The position numbers were made by a program, and so were the translations under genes. From JAENWD01 sp963837165 (lineage in GTDB: Bacteria > Acidobacteriota > Vicinamibacteria > Vicinamibacterales > JAENWD01): 64,000 nt of DNA. Position 1 is the first letter of the stretch. Every line of letters begins with the position of its first letter. Where the stretch lies: contig CAWIMD010000001.1 of the NCBI GenBank assembly GCA_963837165.1, positions 434,001 to 498,000 on the forward strand. The letters are read 5' to 3'. The notes beneath the pieces were generated by a model, which did no database searches, was not told the DNA's origin, and saw only the letters and a list, made by a program, of their open reading frames with translations. Of the stretch, positions 28,485 to 37,304 are shown piece by piece.

Positions 28485-29645
28485 TCAGGCCGCCGGCAGC
28501 ACGAGCACGATCCGGCAGCCGCCGCGTTCGCCGGTCACGGCTTCCGCGCCGCCTCCGTGCAGCTCCACCACGCGCCGGGCCGCGGCCAGCTCGATCGCCG
28601 ACTGGTACCCGCCGGGCCGGTCCGTCCACTCCGGATCGAACAGGCGGCCGACGGCCCAGGAGGGCAGCGAGGCGGTGCGCTGTTCGATCTCCACCATCAC
28701 CGACGACCCCGAGGCGGTCCGGGCCAGCCGCACGCGCACCGCTGGCGACGTCGTGCCCTCCACAAGGGCGAGCATCCCGCCGAGCGCGCCCGACAGGCCG
28801 ACGCCCAGCCAGTCCCGATCGGCGCGCACGCCGAGGCCGACGGCGGCCGCGTCGATCTCGAGGCTGGCGCCGGAAAGGCGTCGCTCCGGGCCATAGGCGT
28901 CGGCCACCTGCGCGAACACCTCGCCCAGCGAGACCGGCGCCGTCACCAGCGCGGGCTCCTGCGTGAGCAGCGTCAGGCATCGCACCAGACGCCCGGCCCG
29001 GTGCGCCTCGGTCCGGACCAGATCGAGGGCCACCCGATCCCGCAGCTGGGCGTCGCGCTCGCCGAGCAGGTGGAGGCACGATCCAATCGCGTCCAGGCTC
29101 CGCGACAGCTCGATCAGGCCGACGCCCGGCTGTCCGGTCGTCGTCGCGCTCGCCAGCGGCGGGGCCGGCGGCTCGATCGCCCGAACGTCGAGGGCATCGG
29201 CCAGCGCCTGCGCGCGGAGGTCATCGACCTGGTGCACGAGACACGGGACCTCGTGCAGGCCGGCGGCGGCCGCCGCCTGGAGCCTCCGCGTGCCGGCGAC
29301 GAGCTCGAACCGTCCCGCGCGCGGCCGCACGAGCAGCGGCTGCAGCACGCCATGCGTCCCGATCGACCGCGTGAGTGCTCCGATGTCGCGGGCATCGGGC
29401 GGCCCCGGAACGTCGATGTCGCCGATCGGGACGAGCCGGACGTGCGGGGTGGCGCTCCGGTTCGTCAGCTGGTCCACGTAGTGTCGATCGTGACGCATGC
29501 GGAATCCTGGCGGCAGGCCCTCACGTTGAAAGAGACCCGGGTCGTCGAAGGCATCGGCCGCGGCGTCATCGGCGACGAACGATTCGGGGTGGGCGGCGGG
29601 AACGAACGGGGGAGCCGAAGAACGCGAGCGCTCGAACTCAGACAC
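28485..29645 (-). CDS. ParB-like domain fused to a degenerate histidine-kinase ATPase module
   Basis: 386 residues from GTG 29645 (ATG 29499, before RHDRHYVDQL, is an alternative). Residues about 68-140 form a ParB/sulfiredoxin-type domain: VRLVPIGDIDVPG, SIGTHGVLQPLLVRP and VAGTRRLQAAAAAG, the last matching the GERR-like motif. Residues about 170-245 are helical and placed like a dimerisation module, but without a clear phospho-acceptor His. Residues about 290-386 resemble HATPase_c: LFDPEW, GGYQSAIELAAARRVVELHG, and an ending like GGCRIVLVLP. The Asp-x-Gly-x-Gly box is not recognisable. A regulatory protein is likely; activity is uncertain. Confidence 0.65.
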   Translation of the reverse strand: MSEFERSRSSAPPFVPAAHPESFVADDAAADAFDDPGLFQREGLPPGFRMRHDRHYVDQLTNRSATPHVRLVPIGDIDVPGPPDARDIGALTRSIGTHGVLQPLLVRPRAGRFELVAGTRRLQAAAAAGLHEVPCLVHQVDDLRAQALADALDVRAIEPPAPPLASATTTGQPGVGLIELSRSLDAIGSCLHLLGERDAQLRDRVALDLVRTEAHRAGRLVRCLTLLTQEPALVTAPVSLGEVFAQVADAYGPERRLSGASLEIDAAAVGLGVRADRDWLGVGLSGALGGMLALVEGTTSPAVRVRLARTASGSSVMVEIEQRTASLPSWAVGRLFDPEWTDRPGGYQSAIELAAARRVVELHGGGAEAVTGERGGCRIVLVLPAA

Positions 29646-29732
29646 GGGAAACCCTCGGGAGCGAAGGGAGCTGGGATGGGGCGAGCGCGACAACCCCGCT
29701 GCACCCTTGGTGGCTGTTATAGCACAGCTGCA

Positions 29733-29868
29733 CAACTCCCAACTCCCAACTTCCAGCTCCCCAGGACCAACGCTGAACGATTTCGCTCGACGCGTGGGCG
29801 TTGGGGATTGGGCGTTGGGGATTGGGCGTTGGGGATTGGGGAGTTGGGAATTGACGAGTTCTTCTCAG
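29733..29868. repeat. AACTCCCAA / TTGGGGATTGGG hairpin element, copy 1
   Basis: CAACTCCCAACTCCCAAC words on the left face GGCGTTGGGGATTG words on the right. A central stretch contains CTGAACGATTTCGCTCGACG. In the minus sense it starts right after the MIOX stop and would fold into a long imperfect stem. A homologous element with the same centre lies at 59909-60012, again directly after the stop of a minus-strand gene (panB). Confidence 0.75.
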
Positions 29869-29871
29869 CCC

Positions 29872-30678
29872 TTAGAAGCTCAGCGGCTCGGGAAAGAACT
29901 CCGCGATCAGCTCCTCGTAGTACGGGCGCAGCGTCGCCAGGTCAGGACGTCCGTCGCCCTTCGAATAGAGGTCGTAGCGGTTGAACGCCTTCACCCACTT
30001 GAGCATCTCGCGATCCTGGTCGTTGGCCAGGTAGTCGTACGCGCCCTCCTTGTGCCACGGGTAGAAGGAGTGGTACCTGAGCGCGTACAGCGCCTCGAGA
30101 GGCAGCTGGTCCTTGACGACGTGATAGATGTACTCGTCGTGGCCCCACGACAGGTGCACCGCGTCGAGACCGCAGTGCCGCTCGTAGATACCGAGCTCGG
30201 TCGAGTACACCGGGTGCGCGCTGTCGGGGTTCAACGCGAAGAACTCCGGATAGACGCACGCCTCCGAGAACCGGCATCCGACAGGAAAGGTGTCGCCCAC
30301 CACGGCCCACTGCGGCTCGCCGAACAGGCACAGGATCTTGCCGAGATCGTGAATGAGGCCGGTCGCCACCAGCCAGCGCGGCTGGCCCGCGCGCCGCACC
30401 GCTTCGGCAGTCTGCAGCGCGTGGTCGATCTGCGTGAAGTCCACGTCGGGATCGCTGTCGTCCACGAGGGAGTTCAGGTACTCGAGCGCCTCCCAGACCG
30501 TGAGCGTCTTCCGGTCGCGCGCGAGGTACTCCCGCTTCTTCTCGAGCACGAACGCGAGGCTCTGGTGTGCGTGGTTCTGCCGGTAGAACTCCTTCACCGT
30601 GTCCCGCGCCTCGGCGGCAAAGTTGCGGAACTCGGTGGCCGGCTTTCCGATGGCCGGAGCGGGCTGACGTTCCTGCAT
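29872..30678 (-). CDS. Inositol oxygenase (MIOX family)
   Basis: A 268-residue di-iron oxygenase that would cleave myo-inositol to D-glucuronate. It has the family HD core: QIDHALQTAEAVRR, LVATGLIHDLGKILCLFGEP, CRFSEACVYPEFFALNPD, LSWGHDEYIYHVVKDQ, RYHSFYPWHKEGAYDYL and FNRYDLYSK. All main metal-binding His/Asp positions appear present. The start is ATG 30678, preceded by GGAG; the open frame extends upstream but without homology. It is divergent from an SDR gene, with a palindrome in the shared gap. Confidence 0.93.
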   Translation of the reverse strand: MQERQPAPAIGKPATEFRNFAAEARDTVKEFYRQNHAHQSLAFVLEKKREYLARDRKTLTVWEALEYLNSLVDDSDPDVDFTQIDHALQTAEAVRRAGQPRWLVATGLIHDLGKILCLFGEPQWAVVGDTFPVGCRFSEACVYPEFFALNPDSAHPVYSTELGIYERHCGLDAVHLSWGHDEYIYHVVKDQLPLEALYALRYHSFYPWHKEGAYDYLANDQDREMLKWVKAFNRYDLYSKGDGRPDLATLRPYYEELIAEFFPEPLSF

Positions 30679-30757
30679 TTCCGTGACTCCTGGCCGGACC
30701 CGTACCGGGGCGGCGGCACGCAGCAATCGGGCGACCCCGCGACTGTAACACGGAAAC

Positions 30758-30784
30758 AAATCGTGTAACTCCAGTAAACGATTT
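30758..30784. promoter_or_regulatory. Interrupted palindrome in the MIOX/SDR divergent promoter region
   Basis: AAATCGT-N13-ACGATTT, perfect in the arms, in an AT-rich patch midway between the two divergent starts (30678 and 30811). The spacing suits a dimeric GntR- or LacI-type repressor acting on both genes; no such regulator gene is adjacent. Confidence 0.45.
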
Positions 30785-30810
30785 CGAGTCAACGTGATAG
30801 GGGTTGATCC

Positions 30811-31692
30811 ATGAGTCTCACTACCGGCCCGACGCCGCCCGAACGTTTGCACGGCCCGGGGGCGACGCCCCTGCTGCCGACACTGCCCATCCCGAAGGTG
30901 CTCGTGGGCCAGAAGGCCCTGGTCACCGGGGCGAACTCCGGCATCGGCCGCGCGGTGGCCCTCGCCCTCGCCCAGGCCGGCGCCGACGTCCTCGTGAACT
31001 ACATCGTCGACGAGCCGGCGGCCACCGAGGTGGTGGATCGGATCGCGGCCGGCGGGACGCGCGCCATCGCGCACCGTGCCGACGTGTCGAAGGAAGCCGA
31101 CGTGATCGCGATGTTCGAGCGCGCGCGGGCCGAGCTCGGCACGGTGCACATCCTGGTGAACAACGCGGGCCTCCAGCGCGACGCGCCCATCGACCGGATG
31201 ACGCTGGAGCAGTGGAACACGGTGATCGGCGTGAACCTCACCGGACAGTTCCTGTGCGCCCGGGAGGCCGTGCGGGAGTTCAAGCGCCGCGGGCCGGTGC
31301 CCGAGGTCTCCGTCGCGGCAGGCAAGATCATCTGCATCAGCTCGGTCCACGAGGTGATCCCGTGGGCCGGCCACGTGAACTACGCGGCGTCGAAAGGGGG
31401 CGTGATGCTGATGATGAAGAGCATTGCGCAGGAGGTGGCCCACCTGCGGATTCGCGTCAACAGCATCTGCCCGGGCGCGGTCCGGACGCCCATCAACACC
31501 TCGGCCTGGAGCACGCCCGAAGCGTACGCCGAGCTCATGCGGCTCGTTCCGTACAAGCGGATTGGCGAGCCGCCCGACATCGGCTACGCGGCCGTCTTCC
31601 TCGCGTCGGATCTGTCGGACTACATGAACGGCACCAGCGTGTTCGTGGACGGCGGCATGACGCTCTACCCTGGCTTCGAGGAAGGCGGCTAG
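30811..31692 (+). CDS. SDR-family oxidoreductase (glucose 1-dehydrogenase-like)
   Basis: A 293-residue classical short-chain dehydrogenase with a 30-residue N-terminal extension. It has the cofactor motif TGANSGIG (39-46), NNAG (117-120), catalytic Ser177/178, Tyr191 and Lys195 (YAASK), then NSICPGAVRTPINT and the C-terminal FVDGGMTLYPGFEEGG. It would oxidise a sugar or polyol with NAD(P). It is the first gene of a plus-strand run with GMC and Gfo/Idh genes, divergent from MIOX. Confidence 0.88.
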   Translation: MSLTTGPTPPERLHGPGATPLLPTLPIPKVLVGQKALVTGANSGIGRAVALALAQAGADVLVNYIVDEPAATEVVDRIAAGGTRAIAHRADVSKEADVIAMFERARAELGTVHILVNNAGLQRDAPIDRMTLEQWNTVIGVNLTGQFLCAREAVREFKRRGPVPEVSVAAGKIICISSVHEVIPWAGHVNYAASKGGVMLMMKSIAQEVAHLRIRVNSICPGAVRTPINTSAWSTPEAYAELMRLVPYKRIGEPPDIGYAAVFLASDLSDYMNGTSVFVDGGMTLYPGFEEGG

Positions 31693-31693
31693 A

Positions 31694-31756
31694 AGAATGC
31701 GGAATGCGGAATGCGGAATGCGGAATGGAATGCGGAATGGGGAATGCGGATTCCGC
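31694..31756. repeat. AATGCGG word repeat
   Basis: Seven or so copies of GAATGCG/GGAATGG between the SDR stop and the GMC gene, ending in TGCGGATTCCGCA, which is self-complementary. The GMC frame is open through it, but the better start lies beyond it. Confidence 0.8.
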
Positions 31757-31781
31757 ACTAGAATTGCCCGAGGAGGTCGTG

Positions 31782-33485
31782 GTGCCCCAGAAATCGGACG
31801 CGCGCAAATTCGATGTCATTGTCGTCGGCTCAGGCGCGTCCGGCGGCTGGGTGGTCAAACGACTGGCGGAGGCGGGCGTCAACGTGGCGCTCGTGGACTG
31901 CGGCCGCCCGCACGGCGACGAGGACTTCACCGAGCACACGCCCGCCTGGGAGCTCAAGTATCGCGACAAGGCCGACCACCTCATGCGTCGCACGCGCCCG
32001 GTCCAGAAAGACTGCTACGCGTGCATGGAATACAACGCGCACTGGTTCGCCAACGACCTCGAGGAGCCCTACACCACCCCCAAGGACAAGCCGTTCAGCT
32101 GGCAGGGGCGGCTGCGGGTCATCGGGGGCCGGACGAACGTCTGGGGACGGCAGAGCTATCGCCTGAGCGATCTGGACTTCAAGGCACGCTCGCATGACGG
32201 CTACGGCGCCGACTGGCCGATCAGCTACGCCGACCTGGCGCCCTACTACGACATGGTCGAGGAGTACGTGGGAATTTCCGGACGGGTCGAGGGCGTGCCG
32301 GAGCTGCCGGACGGCAAGTTCCAGCCGCCGATGCCGATGAGCTGCGCCGAGACCCGGCTGCGCGCCGGCGCCAAAGACAAGCTCGGACGGACGGTGACGA
32401 TCGGGCGCACGGCCAATCTGACCAGGCCCATCAACGGCCGCGCCGCGTGTCACTACTGCGGGCCCTGCGAACGCGGGTGCGTCACGCACTCCTACTTCAA
32501 CTCCGCGTTCACCACCGTGGCCGACGCCCTGAAGACGGGCAAGTGCACGCTCATCTCGAACGCGATGGCGTGGCAGGTGATCACGGATCCGGCGACGAAC
32601 AAGGCGACCGGCGTCCACTACGTGGATCGGACGACGCGCCAGGTGAAGGACGTGCAGGCCCGGGCGGTCGTGCTGTGCGCGCAGGCCCTGGAGTCCGTGC
32701 GGATCCTGCTCAACTCGGCGACCCGCGAGCACCCGACCGGCCTGGCCAACTCGAGCGGCGTGCTCGGCCACTACCTGATGGATCACCACTCCGGCGCGGG
32801 CGCGTTCGGGGTGTACACGGACATGGCGCCCGAGGTCCCGAGCGAGGGCGGGGCCAACCGGCCCAACGGCATCTACATGATCCGCTATCGCAACACGCTG
32901 ACCAGCCCGCAGCAGAAGGACTTCATCCGCGGGTACGGGTTCCAGGGCGGCGGCGGCGGCGGCCGCTTCAACTACGACGCGCCCGGCTACGGCGCCGGCT
33001 ACAAGAAGGCGGTGATGGCCCCCACGCCCGGCGCGGTCTACCTGGGCGGGTTCGGCGAGACGCTGGCGCGCTTCGACAACTTCGTCGAGATCGATCCGGC
33101 CGGCACCGTGGACGCCTTCGGCATCCCGGTGCTGAAGATCACCATGGCCTTCGGCGAGAACGAAGCCGCGATGATGAAGGACATGGCCACCACCGCCGCC
33201 GAGACGATCGAGGCGTCGGGGGCCAAGTTCGTGCGGCCCTTCCAGCGGCCGGACGCGGTGCCGGGCTGGGGCATCCACGAGGTGGGCATCGCCCGCATGG
33301 GCGACGACCCGACGTCGTCGGTCCTGGATCAGTTCTGCCGCACGCACGACGTGAACAATCTGTACGTGATGGACGGCTCCTGCTTCGTGTCCATCGCATG
33401 CCAGAATCCCACCTTGACGATCATGGCCCTGGCAGTGCGCGCCACCGACTCGCTCATGGACCGGATGCGAAAAGGGGAGGTCTGA
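31782..33485 (+). CDS. GMC-family oxidoreductase (sugar/polyol dehydrogenase type)
   Basis: A 567-residue FAD enzyme. It has the N-terminal Rossmann motif VIVVGSGASGGWVVKRLAEAG, the FAD-contact region VIGGRTNVWGRQSYR, and a Cys-rich motif CHYCGPCERGC seen in several bacterial GMC enzymes. The C-terminal active-site region includes WGIHEVGIARMGDDP and YVMDGSCFVSIACQNPTLT. The GTG at 31782 is chosen for the AGGAGG six bases upstream; a longer form would start in the repeat. It likely oxidises a sugar hydroxyl, passing electrons to a cytochrome or quinone. No small subunit is encoded next to it. Confidence 0.9.
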   Translation: MPQKSDARKFDVIVVGSGASGGWVVKRLAEAGVNVALVDCGRPHGDEDFTEHTPAWELKYRDKADHLMRRTRPVQKDCYACMEYNAHWFANDLEEPYTTPKDKPFSWQGRLRVIGGRTNVWGRQSYRLSDLDFKARSHDGYGADWPISYADLAPYYDMVEEYVGISGRVEGVPELPDGKFQPPMPMSCAETRLRAGAKDKLGRTVTIGRTANLTRPINGRAACHYCGPCERGCVTHSYFNSAFTTVADALKTGKCTLISNAMAWQVITDPATNKATGVHYVDRTTRQVKDVQARAVVLCAQALESVRILLNSATREHPTGLANSSGVLGHYLMDHHSGAGAFGVYTDMAPEVPSEGGANRPNGIYMIRYRNTLTSPQQKDFIRGYGFQGGGGGGRFNYDAPGYGAGYKKAVMAPTPGAVYLGGFGETLARFDNFVEIDPAGTVDAFGIPVLKITMAFGENEAAMMKDMATTAAETIEASGAKFVRPFQRPDAVPGWGIHEVGIARMGDDPTSSVLDQFCRTHDVNNLYVMDGSCFVSIACQNPTLTIMALAVRATDSLMDRMRKGEV

Positions 33486-33564
33486 TCCAGCGGAGGTCTG
33501 ATAGACTGCTACCCGAAAGTGGTATTACCACTTGTTGTCCAGAACGCCCCACCGGAGGTACCCC

Positions 33565-35047
33565 GTGTCGAGCCACGATCACGACAGCAACGACATCACG
33601 CGGCGAGCGTTCGCCACGCGTCTCGGCGGCGTTGCCGCGGCGGCCATCGTCGTGGGCAAGGATTCTGATCTCGCCGCCCTCGGCGACCGCAGCGCCCGCC
33701 GTCAGCCGGCGCATCCTCGGCGCCAACGACCGGGTCGTCCTCGCCAGCATCGGCGTGCGCGGGCAGGGCAACGCGCTCAAGCGCGGCTTCGCCCGGCTGG
33801 ACAACGTCGAGATCAAGACGATCGCCGACATCGACGGGAATCTCGCCGACGAGCGCATCCACGATCCGCGGCTGAAGGACGTGGCCACCTTCAAGCCGGG
33901 CTTCGTGCAGGACCTGCGCAAGGTCCTCGACGACAAGGACATCGACGCGGTCGTGATCGCGACGCCGAACCACTGGCACGCGCTCGCCACGATCTGGGCC
34001 CTGCAGGCGGGCAAGCACGTGTACGTGGAGAAGCCGGCCTCGCACACGCTCTGGGAAGGCCGCAGGATGGTGGAGACCGCCCGCAAGTACGACAAGATCG
34101 TCCAGGTGGGGACGATGAACCGGAGCCGGCCGGCCGTGCAGCAGTGCATCAAGTTCCTGCACGACGGAGGCATCGGCAAGGTCTACATGGCGCGCGGCCT
34201 GTGCTTCAAGCGCCGGCCCGGCATCGGCAAGTACCCGGATGGCCCGATGGCGCCCGGCGAGAAGTACAAGCTGAACATCGAGTCCACGACCTACGAGCCG
34301 GCCTACGACGAGGCGTACCTGTCGAACGTGGACTACGACCTCTGGCTCGGTCCGGCCCCGAAGCGCGCGTTCAACCGCAACCGCTTCCACTACAACTGGC
34401 ACTGGCACTGGGACTACGGCAACGGCGACACGGGCAACCAGGGACCGCACCAGTTCGACATCGCGCGCTGGGGCCTGAACAAGGACGACCACCCGGTCAT
34501 GGTCACGGCGGCCGGCGGCTACTTCGGGCCGCCCTCCTCGCAGGAGACACCCGATCTCCACACGTCGCTCTTCAAGTACGGCGACGGCTCCGTCCTGGAG
34601 TTCGGCACGCGGGGCGAAGACACCAACGACGAAGGCAGCGTGAAGATCGGCAACCTGTTCTACGGATCGGAAGGCTGGGTGTGGCTCGACGGCGACGGCC
34701 GGAAGTGGCAGTCGTACCGGGGCAAGAAGGACGAGAAGGGGCCGGGCGCCGACCAGCCGCCGACCGAGGGCAGCGGCGGCGATCCGAACGTCCTGACCAG
34801 CACCGAGTACCCGCACTACCAGAACTTCATCGACGCGATCCGGGCGAACGATCGGTCGATCCTGACCTGCGAGATCCTCGAAGGCCACATGTCGGCCGCG
34901 CTGGTGCACATGGCCAACGTGTCGTATCTGGTGGGCCACTCGCTCGAGTTCGACGGCCAGACCGAGACGTTCAAGAACGACAAGGAAGCCAACACGCTCC
35001 TGACCCGCGAGTACCGGAAGGGCTTCGAGGTTCCGGACAAGACGTAA
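33565..35047 (+). CDS. Gfo/Idh/MocA-family oxidoreductase with Tat-type leader, one frameshift
   Basis: An exported NAD(P)-dependent sugar oxidoreductase type. The leader from GTG 33565 (CGGAGG upstream) has ITRRAFATRLGG, a Tat motif. An extra base near 33660 shifts the frame; the protein then continues in one frame to 35047. The Rossmann part reads RVVLASIGVRGQGN, AVVIATPNHWHALATIWALQ and KHVYVEKPASHTLWEG (the EKP motif). The substrate domain has NWHWHWDYGNGDTGNQGPHQ and ends YRKGFEVPDKT. About 493 residues when joined. Together with GMC and SDR genes it suggests periplasmic oxidation of sugars or glycosides. Confidence 0.85.
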
Positions 35048-35073
35048 GAGCCGGCCAGTGATGGCCACGTGTA

Positions 35074-35100
35074 GGTAGGGCCGAACGTCAGTTCGGCCGG
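35074..35100. repeat. GTAGGGCCGAAC-type palindromic repeat, copy 2
   Basis: GGCCGAACGTCAGTTCGGCC preceded by GTAGGTAG, between converging genes (Gfo/Idh and murJ). It matches the copy at 10207 except for one base at the centre. Confidence 0.75.
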
Positions 35101-35113
35101 TCGGCCGCTGGCG

Positions 35114-36700
35114 CTAGCGCGGCAGCCGCCCGGCGAACGGCAGGCCCGCCACGCGTGTCCCGGCGAGGAACAGCGCGCCATAGAGCGGCACGACGAGCGC
35201 GCCAGTGACGAGCGGGCCCATCCCCGGCGCGGCGACGTGCACGGCGCGGCAGACCAGGCCGGCGGCTGCCGCGACAATCCAGATCTTCAACAGGTAGGCC
35301 GCCGGCGGCGAGACCTCGCCGACCCGCGATCGCAGGCTGCGACGGAGCAGGAGCAGCTCCACCCAGCCCGCAATGCCCGCCGAAGCGGTCAGGCCTGCCG
35401 CGCCCCACTTCGGATCCAGCCCGACCCAGCCCGGAAGCAGGACCGCGCCGACATAGCCGAGCGCCGTGGCCAGCGCCAGCCGCGCGAGCGTGAACCGGAG
35501 CGGCCGCTTCGTGTCGCCGAGCGCGTAGTGCGCCACACCGTACAGCCGGCTCGTCGTCGCGGCGACCAGACCAACGGCCGATCCCGCCAGGATGCCCCAG
35601 ACGTACTGCGAATCAGCGGCCGTGAACCGCCCGGTCTGGAACAGCGCACCCGCGAGCACGTCGCCGATCGCGAGGAAGGCCACCGCCGACGGGATCACGA
35701 AGTAGGCGATGCGGGACGCGTTCTCGGCCACCCGGCTGCGGACCCGCTCGGCCGCGTCTTCGGCGTGCGCGTCCGCGGAGATCGTCGGCAGCGCCGCCGA
35801 GGAGATCGAGATGCCGAAGAGGCTGACCGGCAGCGTGTAGAGGATCTGCGTGTTCGTCAGCCCCGTGACGGCGCCGGTGGGCAGCAGGCTGGCAATGACC
35901 GTGTCGATGTAGGCCGTCAGCTGCACCGCGCCGCGGCTCGCCAGCACGGGCCCGAAGTTCCGCACCGCTTCCCGCACCGGCTCGCTGATCGCCAGGCCCG
36001 GTCCGCCGCTCGAGAGCGACCACGCCTGGGCGAACTGCACGCCGAGCTGCGCGAGGCTCCCGACCACCGAGCCCCATGCGAGGTAGAGCGCGAGCGAGGG
36101 CAGGGCGCGGCCGTGGCCGAACAGCAGCAGCGTGGCAATCATCGCGATGTTCCACGCGATGGGCGCGGCATAGCTCAGGAGGAAGCGCCCGTGCACGTTC
36201 AGGACGCCCAGACACCAGGCCGACAGTACGAGCACGCCTGCCCCGGGAAAGAGGATCCGCACGAGCGCGATCGTCAGGTCGCGCTTGGCCCCCGTGAACC
36301 CGGGCGCCAGCCCGGTGATCACGACAGGCGCGAACAGGACGCCGAGGAGCGAGATGACCGAGACCGCCGCGGCGAGCAGGGCGAAGACCGTGCGCGCGAC
36401 GCGCGCCGCCTCTTCGGTGCGCTGGCGCGCGCGAAGCCCGGAATAGACGGGAATGAACGATCCCGACAGGGCGCCCTCGCCGAACAGGTTCTGCAGCAGG
36501 TTCGGGATGCGGAACGCGGCATTGAATGCGTCGGCCGCATCGGACTGGAGGCCGAAGAAGAAGGAGAACGCGCGGACGCGAAGCAGCCCCGCCAGGCGGC
36601 TGAGGAAGATGCCCGTGGCCACCGCGGCCGCCGGATGGCGCGTCATCCGGAACAGGCGGGCCGGGGCCTGCCGGACGCGGCCGGCGAGTGAGGACGTCAC
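35114..36700 (-). CDS. murJ: Lipid II flippase MurJ (MviN family)
   Basis: A 528-residue polytopic membrane protein with about 14 helices. It moves the peptidoglycan precursor lipid II across the inner membrane. Family motifs are present: FLSRLAGLLRVRAFSFFFG, DAFNAAFRIPNLLQNLFGEG, ALSGSFIPVYS, LYTLPVSLFGISISSAALP and SRLYGVAHYALGDTKRP. GTG start at 36700, overlapping the stop of the lipoprotein gene by four bases (GTGA). Confidence 0.93.
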   Translation of the reverse strand: MTSSLAGRVRQAPARLFRMTRHPAAAVATGIFLSRLAGLLRVRAFSFFFGLQSDAADAFNAAFRIPNLLQNLFGEGALSGSFIPVYSGLRARQRTEEAARVARTVFALLAAAVSVISLLGVLFAPVVITGLAPGFTGAKRDLTIALVRILFPGAGVLVLSAWCLGVLNVHGRFLLSYAAPIAWNIAMIATLLLFGHGRALPSLALYLAWGSVVGSLAQLGVQFAQAWSLSSGGPGLAISEPVREAVRNFGPVLASRGAVQLTAYIDTVIASLLPTGAVTGLTNTQILYTLPVSLFGISISSAALPTISADAHAEDAAERVRSRVAENASRIAYFVIPSAVAFLAIGDVLAGALFQTGRFTAADSQYVWGILAGSAVGLVAATTSRLYGVAHYALGDTKRPLRFTLARLALATALGYVGAVLLPGWVGLDPKWGAAGLTASAGIAGWVELLLLRRSLRSRVGEVSPPAAYLLKIWIVAAAAGLVCRAVHVAAPGMGPLVTGALVVPLYGALFLAGTRVAGLPFAGRLPR

Positions 36701-37092
36701 CGGGGCTCGACGGTGATCTGCAGCGACGTCGCCGCCGGCTCGCCGCGCCCGTCGTCGGCGCGGAACGTGATGGTCACCGCCCCGCCGGCGGCTGGCGCGG
36801 TCCAGTACGTGCGCGCCCCGGCGGGGTTGTTGAACGTGCCAGCCGCGGCGCTCCAGCGGAGCGAGAGCCGGTCGCCGTCCGGGTCGTACGCAGTGGCCGT
36901 GAGCGCGATCCGCTCGCCGGGCTTCACGTGGTCCCGCTCCGCGCTGGCTGCGACCGTCGGGGAGTGGTTGCCGCTCAGCCCTGTCGGCGGCGGTGTGATC
37001 GCCGGCACAGGCGCCAGCCGGGCATGACAGGCACCAAGGAAGATGCCTGCCACGAGCAGGGGGCCCGCCACCGCCGTCCGCTTCGCGCCCAT
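36697..37092 (-). CDS. Small lipoprotein with a PKD/Ig-like domain
   Basis: 131 residues from ATG 37092, with GGAGG five bases upstream. The signal peptide ends in a lipobox (IFLGAC), so the mature protein would be lipid-anchored at Cys. The rest is one beta-sandwich domain: PGERIALTATAYDPDGDRLS, LRWSAAAGTF and VTITFRADDGRGE, as in PKD/cadherin-like folds. It is coupled to murJ downstream by overlapping codons, which may hint at an envelope function. The 212 bases before the divergent PEGA gene show no other feature. Confidence 0.75.
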   Translation of the reverse strand: MGAKRTAVAGPLLVAGIFLGACHARLAPVPAITPPPTGLSGNHSPTVAASAERDHVKPGERIALTATAYDPDGDRLSLRWSAAAGTFNNPAGARTYWTAPAAGGAVTITFRADDGRGEPAATSLQITVEPR

Positions 37093-37304
37093 ATGGCCTC
37101 CGCGCCGCTCCATCGGGCGCTCGGAAGAGGATAGTCCACCCGGGCGCACGTCACGTCACCGCATCAGGACAGCGCTGTGCGTCGCCGATGACGGGATCCC
37201 GGAGATGGTGCCTCGATTGCGCCGTTTCCACTGATTTTTCGGATGGATCCACCGGCATAGCCATTGCTCACCCCGAGGACAGCGCCAGCTTCGTGGAGGG
37301 AAAG

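Noticed and set aside
33565..35061. Continuation of the frame that starts at 33565 past 33660 as a 500-residue protein
   Set aside because: After 33660 this frame is Arg/Pro-rich nonsense, while the other frame gives Gfo/Idh motifs; a frameshift is the better reading.
31830..35068. Two long minus-strand frames opposite the GMC and Gfo/Idh genes
   Set aside because: Both are antisense shadows of well conserved enzymes.
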